Shown here piece after piece: positions 10,793 through 22,628 of a stretch of 61,904 nt of DNA. The stretch's first letter is position 1. The number at the start of each line of letters is the position of its first letter. The notes below the pieces were generated by a model, which did not search any database, was not told the origin of the DNA, and saw only the letters and a program-made list of their open reading frames with translations. The stretch is from Lentinula raphanica (Eukaryota > Basidiomycota > Agaricomycetes > Agaricales > Omphalotaceae): positions 1-61,904 of the forward strand of contig JANVFP010000062.1 in the NCBI GenBank assembly GCA_027919835.1. The letters are read 5' to 3'. The position numbers and the translations under genes are program-made.

Positions 10793-13700
10793 CAGCTGGT
10801 TTGGTACCGGTACATCCTCTCGTTCCGATCTACGTTTCTGAGCTCGTGTTTGCACAGGGGTCACTTCTTCCCGCAATTCCTTGAGATCGTACCACCCAAC
10901 CAAGAACGAGGCCCTCTGAGCAGGAGCGTAGGTACCTCTGTCTTCCGCTTCTTGAGCTCTCTTTTGCGTTAGATCGTCCGGGACAATGCCTTTCACGGAT
11001 TCGGGTAGAGGGGAAATGTGTGACGGAATACGAGGAAGTCTGGAAATAGGATCAACGTTCGAGTGTACTCGTCCCGCGCGATGGACGATCTTAAGATCCG
11101 GATAAGCACTGAATACGGCCCCCCACGCTGCTAGTCTTCGGTTAGCGTTCTCGTAAACTCGAGCCCATTGAAGGGCGGCGTGGTCAGTGACTAGGATAAT
11201 CCTTTCTCCTTCAATGAACGGCTGGAACTTGATGAGTGCTTCCTTGGCTGCGAGAGCTTCTCGTTCCGTAGCGCTGTAATGTCGCTCCGCCGATTTGAAA
11301 GTACGACTCCAGTAACCGATGACCCTCTCAACCTGTACGTAGGTGGAGTCCAATTCCTCAGCCCATTCATTCTCTTCAACGTCGTCCACTTCGTCTGATA
11401 GCCTGACCACAAGAGTGGGAGGTTTTCGAGCGCCCTCCTCCCAAGCAGCCTTCACCTTCTCATAAGCCGTCGTTCCTCGCAAATCTTCGACCTTTAGCTT
11501 CTGTATTTGTTGTAAGCATGCGCCCAAGGCAACATCAGACGCATCAGTATATAAACGGTAAGGAGACCCTTGATTAGGATGTCCCAGCACTGGGGCTGTC
11601 GATAATGCGTCTTTGGCTTGATCGAAGGCGATCTCGTGCTCCGCATCCCACCTCCATCGGACTCCTTGTTTCAACAACCCGAATAGTGGAGAGGCAATAT
11701 CTGAGTAGAATGGTATATAGCTGCTGAAGTAAACGACCATTCCTAGGAACTTTTGTAAGTCGTGAACGTTTTTCGGTCTTTCTAACTCCAAGATGGCCGC
11801 CACCTTCTCTCTATGGGTCGATAGTCCGAGCCTCGAAACCTTTTGCCCTAATAACATTATTGAAGAGAATCCGACGAAACATTTAGAAGGGGATAGAGTG
11901 ATGCCAGACAAAGCGATTGCATGTAGAACCTTATCGAGATGATCTAGATGTTCTTCCCATGAGCGGGAGAATACCACAATGTCGTCTATATACACCAGCG
12001 TGAAGATCCACAAAAAAGGGGCAAGGACGCTCTGCATTATCCGCTGGAACACTGAAGGACCGTTCCTGAGACCAAATGGCATTCTCTTGAATTGAAACAG
12101 ACCTAGATGACAGCGGAAGGCGGTTTTCTCCTTGTCATCCTCGTTCATGCGGATCTGGGTAAAGCTGGCAAGAGCATCGAATGAGGAGAGGACTTGTGAT
12201 CCTGACAAAGCCTGTATGATCTCGGATTGGCGAGGTATTGGAAATTCATCAGGGATCGTTCTAGCATTGAGCTTCCGATAATCTACGGCGAATCGGGGTT
12301 TACCCTTCTGAAATACGACTACCACTGGAAAACCCCATGGACTCGTTGACGGTTCGATGACTTCTGCCTCTAACCAAGCCTTGACCTGTTTTTCTATCAC
12401 CTGTCTTTTCAGTGGAGAGGCTGCGTACATCGGCAAGGAGACGGGGGTGGAGTCAGGCTTGAGATGAATAGGTACCCTTCCGGGATAGTCACCCAATCTA
12501 CCGTCCAACCCAAATGCAAGTTTGTTCCTTCTCAGTACTTCCTCAAGCCGGGGTCTTATATGACCAGGGATATCGGGTCCCAGATTCACCAAAGAGGATA
12601 TATCCGTGTCTTCGTCAGGGATGACCCTATCTGGATCTTCAGCCAATGCCGAAGTCTTTGGGCCCATCGGTTCGTCTAGGAGTTCTTCTTCATCGTCCGG
12701 GAGTGGATCTCGGGACTCATTATCGTGTGGAACCCCTCGTACCATATCCTGCGCCCTCAAAGTTCCTTTGATCTGTAGTTTGATCATGTCAACGGCAGAC
12801 GCGTATATATCCTCTAGATCGTCTGAAGGATTATCAAAAGTCTCTGGGTTGGTGAGATAACCAAGTACGTCCCCTTCTTTGATGACCCATGGCCGCATTG
12901 AAGTATTCGCTACTGGAAGGTGAGGATTCTCGGAATTGACCCAAGTGCGGGGAGCTGCAAGAACCGACGTATCCTCAGTCCCTATGATGAACTGTTTGAC
13001 CATCCAATCCTCGCGTCCCGATAATGGCCCAGTGATTGGAATAGAGTGGACCGCACCCGGACTCAGAGTCACGTCTTTCGCAGCACGTACTAAGGGTAGG
13101 TCCACCGGATTCCTCCTTCGACGATTCTTCTCTCGTTGGACGGCTCTCCTCCTAACGAACGGCTGTACTGGGAAAGCGCGTCTCCACTCAAAGCCTACTC
13201 TATCGGATTTCGTCGATGAAGCGTGAATGACCTTCGAGGAGCCTTTCACCGAGACGGAACAGTTACCCGACGCGTCACGAACGATCCCAAGTTCATACGA
13301 AGTTTGGAAGTCCTCACCAAGCAGAAGGGGAACCTTCATGTTTCGGACGACATACGCCTCTGTATCGAAGCATAGCCAGGATCCATCTGTCGAGGCAGCG
13401 AACAGTGGAAATCGGACGTAGCCCAAGACCTTGGCTTCGCCGGTTAGATGGTACAAACTCATCCTCAATCCCGATTTCAACTTCCCTAGTTCCGGTCGTG
13501 ACCGATAGAAGTCCTCTGACATGAGGGTAATGTCGGCTCCTGAGTCTAAGCGGGCTTCGACACTCAGACTATCTGGAGAGCTCACAAAGGCTTCCAAATG
13601 TAGAGCGCGGGTCCCGAGAGAACCCATTCCTTCTGGCAACGCTCTTCTCTTCTGAATCACCTCTACCAGTCTTCCCTTAGAGTCGAGGTCGGCTGTGGCA

Positions 13701-16700
13701 GTAGGAGAGGTCGGGATGGAACGGGATCGTTTCCTGGCTACTTTCCGTGGGATGGCTCTAGGATTTACAGACTGGGATTCCTTCTGCTTGCCTTTGGACT
13801 CATGCTTGAAGAAACGTCGAGTATTCCTGTTATCCAAATTGTATGCTTTATGGGTGTTGGGGTGTGCTTCCATAGCACCACCACTCGGAGAGGAATAGTT
13901 GATCTTATCCACAGTCTGTGCTTCTCTAGCACCAGAATTGAACACAGGTTCATTGGATAGGCGTGCTTTCTCAGCACCACCATAATTGAGATCACTCTCC
14001 GTACCCACAGACAAAATGTTCAAGGATAAATCTGATTGACCTAAGCAAGTTACGAAATACAAACGATCGTCATCCTCTATTTCTGCTTCCGAAATGTTGA
14101 CGTGAACCCGATTCAATTTCTTCAATGCCATCCACTGCCCATAATACTTGCAATCCCTTGAGAAATGCATTGGAGAAGCACAGATATAGCATGTCCTGCC
14201 GTCCGTAGGTAATACCTTACTTCTGATGGAGTCGTCGCGGTCAAACCTAACAGATCCTGAGCTCGAAGCGAGCGGATTGGTCGCATTCCCTTGAGACGGC
14301 TTATCGTTCCTCCTGCGATCGGCTGTAGCAACCAACAGACCTTCTTCGGAAGGGTTCTGTTCCTCGTCCTCGATATCGTCTGTCTCTTCATTGACTTCTG
14401 ATACGTAGGCTTTCCGCTGAAACGGACGTTTCTTGTTGATCCATCCAGATCCCGTTCGGTTCAACTCCTTGAAATTTTCTTCGGTCTTCCACACGGTGAC
14501 TAGAGTAAGAGCTATCTGTTTTGCTTGAGCTTGAAGTTGTACAACCGTTGGACAGTTCCTCTCATTTAGATGCGGTTCCCATGAAGGCGGAGCAGTGCTG
14601 AGTAGTCGAGCGACGTACAGGGGTTCCTCTTCTGAATTGGAGATAGGATGTAGAAAGGTAGCATAGTGGTTACGTCTTTGTATAAACGCTAACGGGGACT
14701 TGTTCTTGTGATCCTGTTGTCGGAACCGTATTGCATCAAATTCCAGGGTCCTATCGGTGATCCAACTTCGGTCCATAAAGGAAGCGCGTATGAAGTCGTC
14801 CATATGCCACCAGGTCTCTGAAAGGTATTCCTTTTCAGTCTGAGGTATAGTGAGCCACCAGCTCCTAGCTGTACCGGTGAGGTGATCCGGAGCCCATGTC
14901 CCTAGCCCTTTAGCCAAGAGCTCCGAGCGCGAGGCCAATTCGTACATTCTGAGGAGATAGTCAATTAAGGCTCTGCCGTCTCCGTCCCACGAAGGTATGT
15001 CGGACATCTGCAGCTTGTTATTGAGCTGCCATGCGAGAGGGTCATTGAATGGGTTAGGAGGGTACACGAAAGCATTAGGAACTCCTGGACCTCCTGGACC
15101 TCCTGGACCTCCCGGGCCTCCTGGACCTCCTGGACCTCCTGGACCACTAGGGTCTCCTGGACCGTTGGGACCGCCTTGACCACCTGGACCACCTGGCCCA
15201 CTGGGACTGCCTGGACTACCTGAACCCCCTGGACCTCCAGAGCCCCCAGGACCACGTCGACCCCTTGACCCGCCCGATCCTATCGAGCTCGGAGGTCCAT
15301 CTCCGCCGGGCGATCGTCCAGGGACCTGGGAAAGATCTACAATCCCCGGAACAGGAAGATAGGATTCGCCGCCTATCGTCACGTCCCTCTCTCCTTGCAT
15401 GCGAGCGGTGAGTGGCGGCTGAACTGTAGCAGTTGTCGACATCACGTTACGAGTCCAGTTGGATAGGGTTTCCTTGTATTCCACGGGTCTAGCTCGTCCG
15501 GAACTCTGTCGAGCAGAGATTTGATTCCACTCCGACATCGTTAGACCTTCGTTCGATGGAAGTATAGACTTGGACGAGTAGGCGACGCCTCTTTGAGCTC
15601 CAATTCCAGGCAGGGTCCTCACAGGTTGGTTCCGGATGATCGCCGTTAAGGAAGGAGGCATGGGCCTCGAGGAAGGAGACGTCTCCTTGAATGTAACCCG
15701 CGGGTTCATATCAAGATCTCCGTGCTTCTTAGCACCGGATTTAGGCGTCGTGTCGTGCTTTGAAGCACCAACTACTTCCTTAGAGGGAGCCACAGCAGAT
15801 ATGGGCATCATGTAGGTGGACACTGACTCGTTTCGCCCCGCGTCATCTGAAGAGTTCGGAGCGATTCTCGAAGTTATGTTGAGTCTCGAAGGTCGATATA
15901 TCACTTGAGGAATAGCGTGCGAAGGATTTCCGTAAGTCTCAAAGATGGCTTGGGGTGTCATAGAAGGGAGTTGGATGGCTCTGGCGTACTCTGGTCTGGA
16001 CAGCAGTTTTCCAAGTTCTAAAGGGCCGGATTCTTCACCAAAGTCCTCTCTTATTTCCGAGATAGTCGAGAATGCAGTGCCGATGATTTCAGACTGACTT
16101 CCATCCTCTGGACCGATTACTCCAGCATCGTGACGTATAAGTCGTAACATGTCGGCGATGCGTGTCTCCGATTGCTCTGCTCGGATTTTCAGCGCTTCCA
16201 GGGTGGTGAGCAAGAGGTTGATCTCCGAAGGGCCTGCCAGTGTTAAAACGAACTTGAACTTTGGATCGAACATGAAGTAATGCTTGATGGAAGGATCCAA
16301 TATCTTGGCAAGACTTCTTAGGATTTGGTTGAGAGCCAATGCCATATGAGTGACCGCTTCGAGCTTCTCGTATTGTAAAGCCCAACACCTCCCTTTTGAG
16401 TCATCCGCTTCGGGAATCCTTTTGAAGTCGTCACGATCGAAGTTGAGATTGAGAAAGGAAGAAACATATGTTTGAACCGAAGTGTACATGCCAAACGGAA
16501 ATTCCGTGATCATGGGGGCGGTCCAACGAATGACTGCCTCCCTAAGCTCCGTCGTTTGCTCTACGTTGAGACCCAGGACAACATCGTTCTTGATACCGAA
16601 CGAGACCAGCGGATCGTCGATGGGATTCGAGAAGTCGAAGAGGGGATGATACTTCAAACACGAAGCGGAAATCGGTTCGTCGCGAGCAGTGATTACTCCA

Positions 16701-17197
16701 TGAGAGGCAAGGATTAGAGGATAGAGACTCATACTGTCATTGGAGGAGATGGTCTCGCTCCTCTGTCGTCGTTCATCGAGCACTTCCGCATTCGCTGGAG
16801 TTTTCCCTTTGCTAGGAGTTGGTGTGGAGAGAGAAGACAATGGAGATGAGTCGAGGGCCTCCGTAGAGGGAATCTCAACGGTCGCGGCGTGCTTAGGAGC
16901 ACCGCCTTCTCCACCTTTGGAGGCGAAACCTTTCGAGCCCAAAGGATTCTTACGTCTTGGCTTTGCGGGAATAGGAGAAACGGGAGTTGACTCAGGCTTA
17001 GATTTCTTCGATGAGGAGGGGCCAGCAATTGCTTGAAGGGACTTCGACATGGCGCGTGTTGTACGGGCGGGCACTTGAGCGGACTCTTCTTCGTCTTTCT
17101 CTACTCTAGAGCCTCCAGGAGTCAAGGAACTAGGTGGAGGGGCAGGTCTCGGACCGAGACCAATATTGGCTTCTGACTTCTTCTTGGAGGGATTCAT
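10784..17197 (-). CDS. Gypsy-1 Gag-protease-reverse transcriptase-RNase H polyprotein
   Basis: A 2137-aa ORF. The first ~630 residues are Ser/Pro-rich and disordered-looking. Residues about 634-707 are a collagen-like Gly/Pro repeat. A Gag capsid-like helical region follows, then a CCHC zinc knuckle at about 1003-1016 ([14 protein letters not shown]). The aspartic protease has DSGA at about 1218. RT has the YIDD active site near 1737, after the conserved FKRMPFGL segment, and RNase H has YTDASD near 1880. These give nucleic-acid packaging, polyprotein processing and cDNA synthesis. The ORF ends a few codons inside the foldback element, so the natural continuation into integrase is lost. Eight in-frame GGTGCT hairpin motifs sit in the Gag region, the PR-proximal linkers and the pre-integrase linker, never in the enzyme cores. 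Confidence 0.93.
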   Translation of the reverse strand: MNPSKKKSEANIGLGPRPAPPPSSLTPGGSRVEKDEEESAQVPARTTRAMSKSLQAIAGPSSSKKSKPESTPVSPIPAKPRRKNPLGSKGFASKGGEGGAPKHAATVEIPSTEALDSSPLSSLSTPTPSKGKTPANAEVLDERRQRSETISSNDSMSLYPLILASHGVITARDEPISASCLKYHPLFDFSNPIDDPLVSFGIKNDVVLGLNVEQTTELREAVIRWTAPMITEFPFGMYTSVQTYVSSFLNLNFDRDDFKRIPEADDSKGRCWALQYEKLEAVTHMALALNQILRSLAKILDPSIKHYFMFDPKFKFVLTLAGPSEINLLLTTLEALKIRAEQSETRIADMLRLIRHDAGVIGPEDGSQSEIIGTAFSTISEIREDFGEESGPLELGKLLSRPEYARAIQLPSMTPQAIFETYGNPSHAIPQVIYRPSRLNITSRIAPNSSDDAGRNESVSTYMMPISAVAPSKEVVGASKHDTTPKSGAKKHGDLDMNPRVTFKETSPSSRPMPPSLTAIIRNQPVRTLPGIGAQRGVAYSSKSILPSNEGLTMSEWNQISARQSSGRARPVEYKETLSNWTRNVMSTTATVQPPLTARMQGERDVTIGGESYLPVPGIVDLSQVPGRSPGGDGPPSSIGSGGSRGRRGPGGSGGPGGSGSPGSPSGPGGPGGQGGPNGPGDPSGPGGPGGPGGPGGPGGPGGPGVPNAFVYPPNPFNDPLAWQLNNKLQMSDIPSWDGDGRALIDYLLRMYELASRSELLAKGLGTWAPDHLTGTARSWWLTIPQTEKEYLSETWWHMDDFIRASFMDRSWITDRTLEFDAIRFRQQDHKNKSPLAFIQRRNHYATFLHPISNSEEEPLYVARLLSTAPPSWEPHLNERNCPTVVQLQAQAKQIALTLVTVWKTEENFKELNRTGSGWINKKRPFQRKAYVSEVNEETDDIEDEEQNPSEEGLLVATADRRRNDKPSQGNATNPLASSSGSVRFDRDDSIRSKVLPTDGRTCYICASPMHFSRDCKYYGQWMALKKLNRVHVNISEAEIEDDDRLYFVTCLGQSDLSLNILSVGTESDLNYGGAEKARLSNEPVFNSGAREAQTVDKINYSSPSGGAMEAHPNTHKAYNLDNRNTRRFFKHESKGKQKESQSVNPRAIPRKVARKRSRSIPTSPTATADLDSKGRLVEVIQKRRALPEGMGSLGTRALHLEAFVSSPDSLSVEARLDSGADITLMSEDFYRSRPELGKLKSGLRMSLYHLTGEAKVLGYVRFPLFAASTDGSWLCFDTEAYVVRNMKVPLLLGEDFQTSYELGIVRDASGNCSVSVKGSSKVIHASSTKSDRVGFEWRRAFPVQPFVRRRAVQREKNRRRRNPVDLPLVRAAKDVTLSPGAVHSIPITGPLSGREDWMVKQFIIGTEDTSVLAAPRTWVNSENPHLPVANTSMRPWVIKEGDVLGYLTNPETFDNPSDDLEDIYASAVDMIKLQIKGTLRAQDMVRGVPHDNESRDPLPDDEEELLDEPMGPKTSALAEDPDRVIPDEDTDISSLVNLGPDIPGHIRPRLEEVLRRNKLAFGLDGRLGDYPGRVPIHLKPDSTPVSLPMYAASPLKRQVIEKQVKAWLEAEVIEPSTSPWGFPVVVVFQKGKPRFAVDYRKLNARTIPDEFPIPRQSEIIQALSGSQVLSSFDALASFTQIRMNEDDKEKTAFRCHLGLFQFKRMPFGLRNGPSVFQRIMQSVLAPFLWIFTLVYIDDIVVFSRSWEEHLDHLDKVLHAIALSGITLSPSKCFVGFSSIMLLGQKVSRLGLSTHREKVAAILELERPKNVHDLQKFLGMVVYFSSYIPFYSDIASPLFGLLKQGVRWRWDAEHEIAFDQAKDALSTAPVLGHPNQGSPYRLYTDASDVALGACLQQIQKLKVEDLRGTTAYEKVKAAWEEGARKPPTLVVRLSDEVDDVEENEWAEELDSTYVQVERVIGYWSRTFKSAERHYSATEREALAAKEALIKFQPFIEGERIILVTDHAALQWARVYENANRRLAAWGAVFSAYPDLKIVHRAGRVHSNVDPISRLPRIPSHISPLPESVKGIVPDDLTQKRAQEAEDRGTYAPAQRASFLVGWYDLKELREEVTPVQTRAQKRRSEREDVPVPNQLIL
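15076..15296 (-). repeat. Collagen-like Gly-Pro low-complexity repeat in Gypsy-1 Gag
   Basis: A run of CCTGGA/CCTGGT-type codons encodes GPGGPGG repeats with occasional Ser, Asp, Asn and Gln. The DNA is a GC-rich 9-bp-period repeat, prone to slippage. It lies between the disordered N-terminus and the capsid-like region and is probably a flexible linker. It is not a collagen: the Gly-X-Y register is irregular and short. Confidence 0.8.
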
Positions 17198-17580
17198 GGA
17201 GGAGAGTTCGAAGATTTCGAAGACGACAGATAGATATGCTCGAGAACACGAGGGTTAGGCGTGTCTCTATCCGCTTAGCAGAGCTCAAATGATGCAGACT
17301 GAATATGAAAGGAAGGCTTCGAAGGTGTAATTCTGATTTTCGGCTAAAAAAGAGCTACGTCCTTAACAGACGACCTGTGCTTTGAAGCACCAGGGATTTG
17401 CTCACGAAAATGACAGATATAACAAGTGAATTGTAGAGGATTACTGGGAACCAGGAACGAGCTACAGTCTTCGTAAGGAATAGTCCGGTATAGTCGTAAG
17501 GGATGTGCTTATAAGCACCATCCACGGCTAGCGATACTCCTAGAGGTTCTATAAGTCTTGACCAGCTGTAGGGAGTTCCG

Positions 17581-17594
17581 CGGTACCCCCACCA
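17581..17594 (-). other. Primer-binding site candidate of Gypsy-1
   Basis: The minus strand reads TGGTGGGGGTACCG one nucleotide after the CA end of the 5' LTR. It starts with TGG, the complement of a tRNA CCA end. The tRNA identity was not determined. Confidence 0.65.
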
Positions 17595-17595
17595 A

Positions 17596-17989
17596 TGTGA
17601 AGCGTTGGTGTAAGACGAACTCCGAATACAAAGGCCGGTCGATGGTGATTGAGCGAGGAGCGAGTCGATAATATGGAAGAGAGAGCGCGAGAGAAGTATC
17701 GAGCGCTCGAATGAGTTTCTTGTATCCCTAGAAGAGGGTCGCGTTACCCGACGAAAGGGATCTTGTAACTCTAGATTGTGAGGTGATGTCTCCCTTCACA
17801 GGGGAGCAGTTTATGGGTGCCCAGCCAAGGATAGCGTCGCGTAGGGACCCGGAGCAGATGACGAGGTTCACACCATGAGAGTAACAATATAAGCAAAATT
17901 GTATTATGTAATGTCAAACAATATACCATGAGTCTCTTCTAAGCATGTCCAGGATGTAACTACGATCTATTCTACTACCATCCTTCACA
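17596..17989 (-). repeat. 5' LTR of Gypsy-1
   Basis: Same 394-bp sequence as the 3' LTR with TG...CA ends. It is followed on the minus strand, after one base, by a primer-binding-site candidate. The outer flank is TTTTT, matching the flank of the 3' LTR. Confidence 0.93.
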
Positions 17990-19834
17990 TTTTTTGGGCG
18001 CTCTTTCATTTTCACTACTTCATTCAAGCTTTCTGATCAACTCTAACAACTTTTAGGAGTGTGTTACATAGTATTCTCAAATGTTTCAATACATTGAGCT
18101 ATCCTTCTTTACTTATTATGGTGCAGATAATTCTTACTGCAGTCACAGAGCAATTATCTCAACAAAATCAATGAATCTGCCCTGTTTCTTCTGAACCTCA
18201 AAAAAGAACACATATTGCTCCCATTGGAGCTCAGACACTTGAGCTGGACTATGACTTCATGGGCCATGTTCTGTGTGTAATGTGTGACATCAAGAGTTTT
18301 GGGACTTAGAAGTGACAGATTTGTGGGATCTATGAGCCTAAGTGAGTACATGCAAGACCTGTAGGTAACCAGGGGTAAGACTATAGAAGGAGAGCTAAAG
18401 TAGGGGGAAAGCCGTACCCTCAGAATGAACATAAGTTCTGAGGGGCATTGAACAATTTTGTTGATGTATTTGAAATAGATAAGGAAAATTGTAAGTAATA
18501 TTTTACAGACCATACATGAATGACTCAAGTCCAGAACTAGGACATCCTGAAATCTAAGAGTGAAACCAATGCAGGGAGCAGTGCATGCAGAAGTATATGA
18601 TGAACAATGGACTCAATAGTTGGGTGTATACATTTTCTCAGAATACCAAATGTGCACATGAGAAAACACACTACAGTCATCTATTGGCCATTGAGATACT
18701 ATGAGCCAATGGGACAAATGATGCTCAAGCATGCAAAACTTTGTGAAATATTTTCAGAAAAAATCCTGTTAGTTCATAGAATGTAGATACACCATTACTA
18801 GAATTTATAAGTGCTCAAAAGAAGGATTGCACTGGGATCAATAAATGATTTTTTCTGCTCATGCAGTACTAGATGCATGAATATTGGAATGTCAATGGTG
18901 GTCCTTGAAGGAATTTTACTTTATTTCCTAAGCTACAGTGTGTAGCATACCACATAGACCATTAATTATAAAAATAATCATAAAAATACATTCAGATTGG
19001 CATGAGATGGAACAAAATGAGTGGTGAGTAGCAGTCACATCATTCCATCCCAAATGCCCTCAAATTTTTGACAACAATTGTAAAAGCACTTAGCTCTTCT
19101 CAAAAATTACAAAACATGGCATACAGTATCTCAAAGTATAATAGTTCAGGTCTGCCTATTTACTTAGTCCATATTGTGTTGCTTCACAATTTCACAGCTG
19201 AAGTGGAAATTTTATTCCATTGGACTGTAGATGACTGTACACATTAAATCCAAACTCAATAAGAAGCTTTGATGAAATAACTACAAAGTTCAAGTAATTA
19301 TTGAGTTTGGTACTCAGCAATCCACAGAAAGTGGGAGACAACTGAGATTGAGTAATAGTATAGTACAATACCTGACAAAATAAGTATAAAATGAGAACTG
19401 ATACTGTAAATAAATAAAAGTCTACTAATGAATAAATTTGGAAAAAGTCACTAGAGATAGACATCTCAGCAATTCATAAGAAGTGTGGAACAAACTGTGA
19501 GGTGTAGATAGCTAAAAAGTTGTGTATAAGTTTCTGATGAGTTTTTTTACTGTTTTTGAAGGTATATTTCACCGTGACGTAGGCACGGGTTAAAAAGCTT
19601 GTTAATAAAGAATGAGTAAAAAGTAATTACAGACTTTACGTAATGATTACAAATTTTGGTGCGGGCAAGGATTTCCTTCAAGCCTCAAGGAGAAAACAAA
19701 CGCCCGAAGGCTTTCGCCATCTCCCGTTCTCTTTGGCTTCAACGGTCTGCAGGCCAGCTTCTACTCCATCTGTAATTGCCTACTAGTCTGGTTACTAGAC
19801 TTCCCTTGTCTGTCTCCACTATCGAAAACGAAAT
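17990..19834. other. AT-rich intergenic region
   Basis: No gene recognised on either strand; short ORFs are low-complexity and unsupported. The first ~100 bp is the flank of Gypsy-1. The last ~150 bp is more GC-rich with pyrimidine-rich stretches and probably forms the promoter/5'UTR of the gene starting at 19835. Confidence 0.4.
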
Positions 19835-20282
19835 ATGGCTCAAGACACCAACACCACCTCAGATACTCAGCCTGCGTCAGACTGCAAACCGGACCAGGAC
19901 TTTCAGGCGCTGAAGATGCAAAGAGCAGAAGTGATGCAGAGGAGAAAGCGTCATATCTTTGTACCTGGCTACCAACTTATACAAAAGAAAACTTGGAAGA
20001 AAATGGTGAGTTCTGCGCTGTTCTGCGGTGGACTTGCACGGTCGTTGATATCCATCCTCGTCATCCGTTTGATACGCATAGGCCTTGGGCGTTACCGGTG
20101 TTATAGCTTTCTCTGCATTGTCGATGTATGTGTCAGAACAACATTCTAAACAGAGGAGGAATATAGAGAACAAGATATATGACCAAGGTGAGCGCGCGGA
20201 TAAATCACTACGTTGCTTGCCCCTTTGCTCATTTGACCAACGTTCAGTAATAGCCCGAAAGTCGTCTTCTAAAGTCAACTAA
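19835..20282 (+). CDS. Small single-span membrane protein, 101 aa, three exons
   Basis: Model by eye: exons 19835-20005, 20082-20187, 20254-20282, with GT-AG introns and matching phases. The N-terminal 57 residues are hydrophilic (acidic, then basic around QRRKRHIF). Exon 2 encodes one hydrophobic span (LGVTGVIAFSALSMYV) followed by a charged EQHSKQRRN stretch. The tail is short and basic. No family recognised; size and topology would suit an organelle or ER membrane subunit, but that is a guess. The gene directly downstream has the same exon plan. Confidence 0.65.
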
Positions 20283-20431
20283 CTCAACTTGGAGTCCAAA
20301 GTATGGTTCCGGATCAGGCTATCATTTACAGGTCATACTGTCTCAGACACCCCAGAGCGATATAAGCCTGCTGAACGTTCAGAGATTTCCGCTAACTCCC
20401 CCACATTCATCTTCTCAATTATTCATCCATC

Positions 20432-21007
20432 ATGTCCGCAACATCTCCTGTTCGTGGAAACCCCACTGGAAGTTCAGGGACTACAAGGGCTACCCCTAGA
20501 ACTGGTCGAGTACGCATCGTTGTTTTACCTATCACTGCTAGCGCTCATCAGGCACACACTTTAGAACACCGTCATCGCAATGGCTTTCCTGGCTTCTGGC
20601 TTCGCCGGATTCTTCTTCAGCTTGAAGACACGCGATGAAAACAGGCGATCGAATGGTAACTTGCACCAATGTGAGTTTCATTCCTCTTCTTCCTCCAGCC
20701 CCTTTCCTCACATTGTCCGCTTCTAGACGAGCACGTTATAAGTACTCGTCCAGGCGAGTACCGGCTCAACGAAGCTCAAGCTGTCGGATCTGACTCAGCA
20801 TCGTTGGCTTCCTCTCTGGCCGGCACTCCTACTACGAGGGCTCCTAAGATGCCCGTATTTACGCATGAAGCCCAACATCATGCTCGCACTCCTGGCTGGA
20901 GCACGTCTAACGAAGGCGTTCCGCATTCACACCATATTCATCAGCCGGCACCTCAGAGACCTAAAGGTGACGGTAGTGGCCATGTTTATACGAAAAAGGT
21001 TGTCTAG
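20432..21007 (+). CDS. Small single-span membrane protein, 154 aa, three exons
   Basis: Model by eye: exons 20432-20509, 20565-20670, 20727-21007, total 465 nt. Exon 1 is Gly/Thr/Arg-rich. Exon 2 encodes a hydrophobic segment (VIAMAFLASGFAGFFFSL) and then KTRDENRR. Exon 3 encodes a long hydrophilic, His/Pro-rich tail ending in KKVV. Family not recognised. It lies 150 bp after the 101-aa gene on the same strand; exon 2 is 106 nt in both, in the same phase and with the membrane span in the same position, so the two may be ancient tandem paralogues. Confidence 0.65.
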
Positions 21008-21324
21008 AAGGCCTTTTTTCAGAGAAGTTGATGCTCAGCATGCACCTCAATTGTGTATCGTCCGTGTATTCACGATGTCTTCGTATCTGTTCACAATCAT
21101 ACTAATGTTATACGATTTTCCGATTATTCAGATAGAATCACAAAGAAAGGAATACCAGCAACTCAGGTGATCAATCGATTAAGCTTCTTCAGACCTCACT
21201 TCAGCCTCGTTGCGTTTGCTCAGGCTGCGCATACGCATCTACACAGTATAAATCCCAAACTCAACTCAACTCGCTCTTATTTTTCACCCTCACGCAGTTA
21301 TTCAGCAGAGACCGCATTGTGAAG

Positions 21325-22261
21325 ATGAGCACACAGAGTCAGAGATGTAAGTAACTGATCGTCTCTCTAAGTCTTACCTGAGTTAATTGTCCTTATTTTT
21401 CAGTCAACGCGAACGATGCAGACGTAGTCATCCGTTCATCAGATAATGTTGACTTTCGCCTTCACAAAAAGAATCTCGAATTTGCTACTGGTGGTTTTCC
21501 ACCTACAACTACCTCCTCGGACTCAGGAGAGGTTGTGAAACTGGATGAAACAGCAGCGACGTTGGACATCATGTTCCAATTTGTCTATCCCAAGCGATAT
21601 AGTCTACTCGAGGACGTAGAGTTTGAGGATTTCATGTTGTTGGCAGAGGCAGCGGAGAAGTATGAAGTGTTCGCTCTAATTCTCGCTTGTGAGTCTTACA
21701 TGAGGTGCGTACCGTAATTATCATTGCAGTGGTACACAATCACTCATCCATCATACCGTCTCGTAGAAGATTTCTGCTGAAAGAACCTTATGCCCTGCGA
21801 TTACTGAAATTTGCCACAATGCATGACTACCGGGGCATTGTTGAGGAGTTAGCCCTAGTTTTAGTCGACAAGCCGATGAACGAAGTAGTCGATAAACTAA
21901 TTGGATACTCCATCTTCAAATCTTGGGTGCGTCCAAGAATGACGATCTCGTGCCACTGAACTCATATCATATTCTATAGAGTCTCTATCGAGATGACCGA
22001 ATGAGACTACTCCATGAGGCAATCCATCCACCTCGTTATACATCGAGTCAATCAAATTGCGGAGACATCTGGGGCATTGTGCACAAAATACAGGAACAGT
22101 TCAAGAAACCGTCCGATCTGAGCGCCGCTAATGTTGAGGCTATCTTTGTCAAAGAGCGTTGGAGTCTGAAGACATGTTGCAATCAGGAGCTCTCGTTATG
22201 GCGTTCGCATATTCAGAAAACTATGGCTAAGATTAAACCATTTTCTTTCTTTGTGCAGTAA
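21325..22261 (+). CDS. BTB/POZ-domain protein, copy A (254 aa, four exons)
   Basis: Exons 21325-21346, 21404-21704, 21767-21926 and 21980-22261 join in frame. The N-terminal ~120 residues match a BTB/POZ fold: NDADVVIRSSDNVDFRLHKK, the hydrophobic core LDIMFQFVYPKRY, then LAEAAEKYEVFALILACE. The C-terminal half is the helical region typical of basidiomycete BTB proteins of unknown ligand. BTB domains mediate dimerisation and cullin-3 recruitment; no kelch, zinc-finger or MATH partner domain is present. It is a tandem paralogue of the next gene with conserved intron positions. Confidence 0.85.
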
Positions 22262-22628
22262 ACAGGCATTCCTTGAATACGTCGCGTCACTGCTCTTACC
22301 CTCTCTCACAAAACTTGACTATCTGTCACTCTTCAAAGGTCAAATTGGGTGAAGTTGAATCCGTTTGAGTATGTGCTTTTTACACCTCCCATGTACTCTT
22401 TCATGCAAATCAAGCACCTCAAAAACCACTCTTCGAACTTACTACCAATGTCGTTTGTCTTGAAATCATGATCTTTGGCTGTCCCTCGGTGCTGCCACTG
22501 CCAGCGCCCTTGAAGTTATGTCGAATTGGCGTCCATCAGCCCCATTATCTCCGGTTACACTATCGCACCATTACTTAATAGTACTGCATACGTTCTTACA
22601 CGAACCAACATCATCCAGGAATCCAGTC

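Larger units (their letters stand above)
5651..17523 (-). repeat. Dispersed hairpin family GGTGCT-N3-(G)AAGCAC in Gypsy-1 (12 copies)
   Basis: Short perfect or near-perfect inverted repeats (minus strand GGTGCT...AGCAC, often with 2-4 extra complementary flanking bases) lie at about 5651-5666, 5745-5759, 7527-7550, 7632-7655, 13861-13882, 13915-13936, 13960-13981, 15720-15738, 15755-15769, 16886-16906, 17374-17394 and 17501-17523. Eight are inside pol/gag coding sequence, all reading GGT GCT as Gly-Ala in frame. Two are in the 5' leader and two between integrase and ORF3. None is in the LTRs, in the RT/RNase H/integrase cores, or (by eye) in ORF3. Confidence 0.85.
2642..17989 (-). mobile_element. 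Gypsy-1: complete chromodomain Ty3/gypsy LTR retrotransposon with nested foldback insertion
   Basis: Two LTRs of 394 bp (17596-17989 is 5', 2642-3035 is 3'; the element reads on the minus strand) flank the whole unit, and the genomic flanks show a TTTTT duplication. Order along the element: 5' LTR, primer-binding site, leader, Gag-PR-RT-RNaseH ORF, [foldback element], integrase with chromodomain, ORF3, polypurine tract, 3' LTR. Without the 3.1-kb insertion it would be about 12.2 kb. The LTRs differ at only 4 sites by eye, so insertion is fairly recent. Pol is interrupted, so this copy should be non-autonomous. Confidence 0.93.

Noticed and set aside
14997..15255. A collagen-like gene on either strand
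   Set aside because: The Gly/Pro run is an internal low-complexity segment of Gypsy-1 Gag; the antisense frame is only its mirror.
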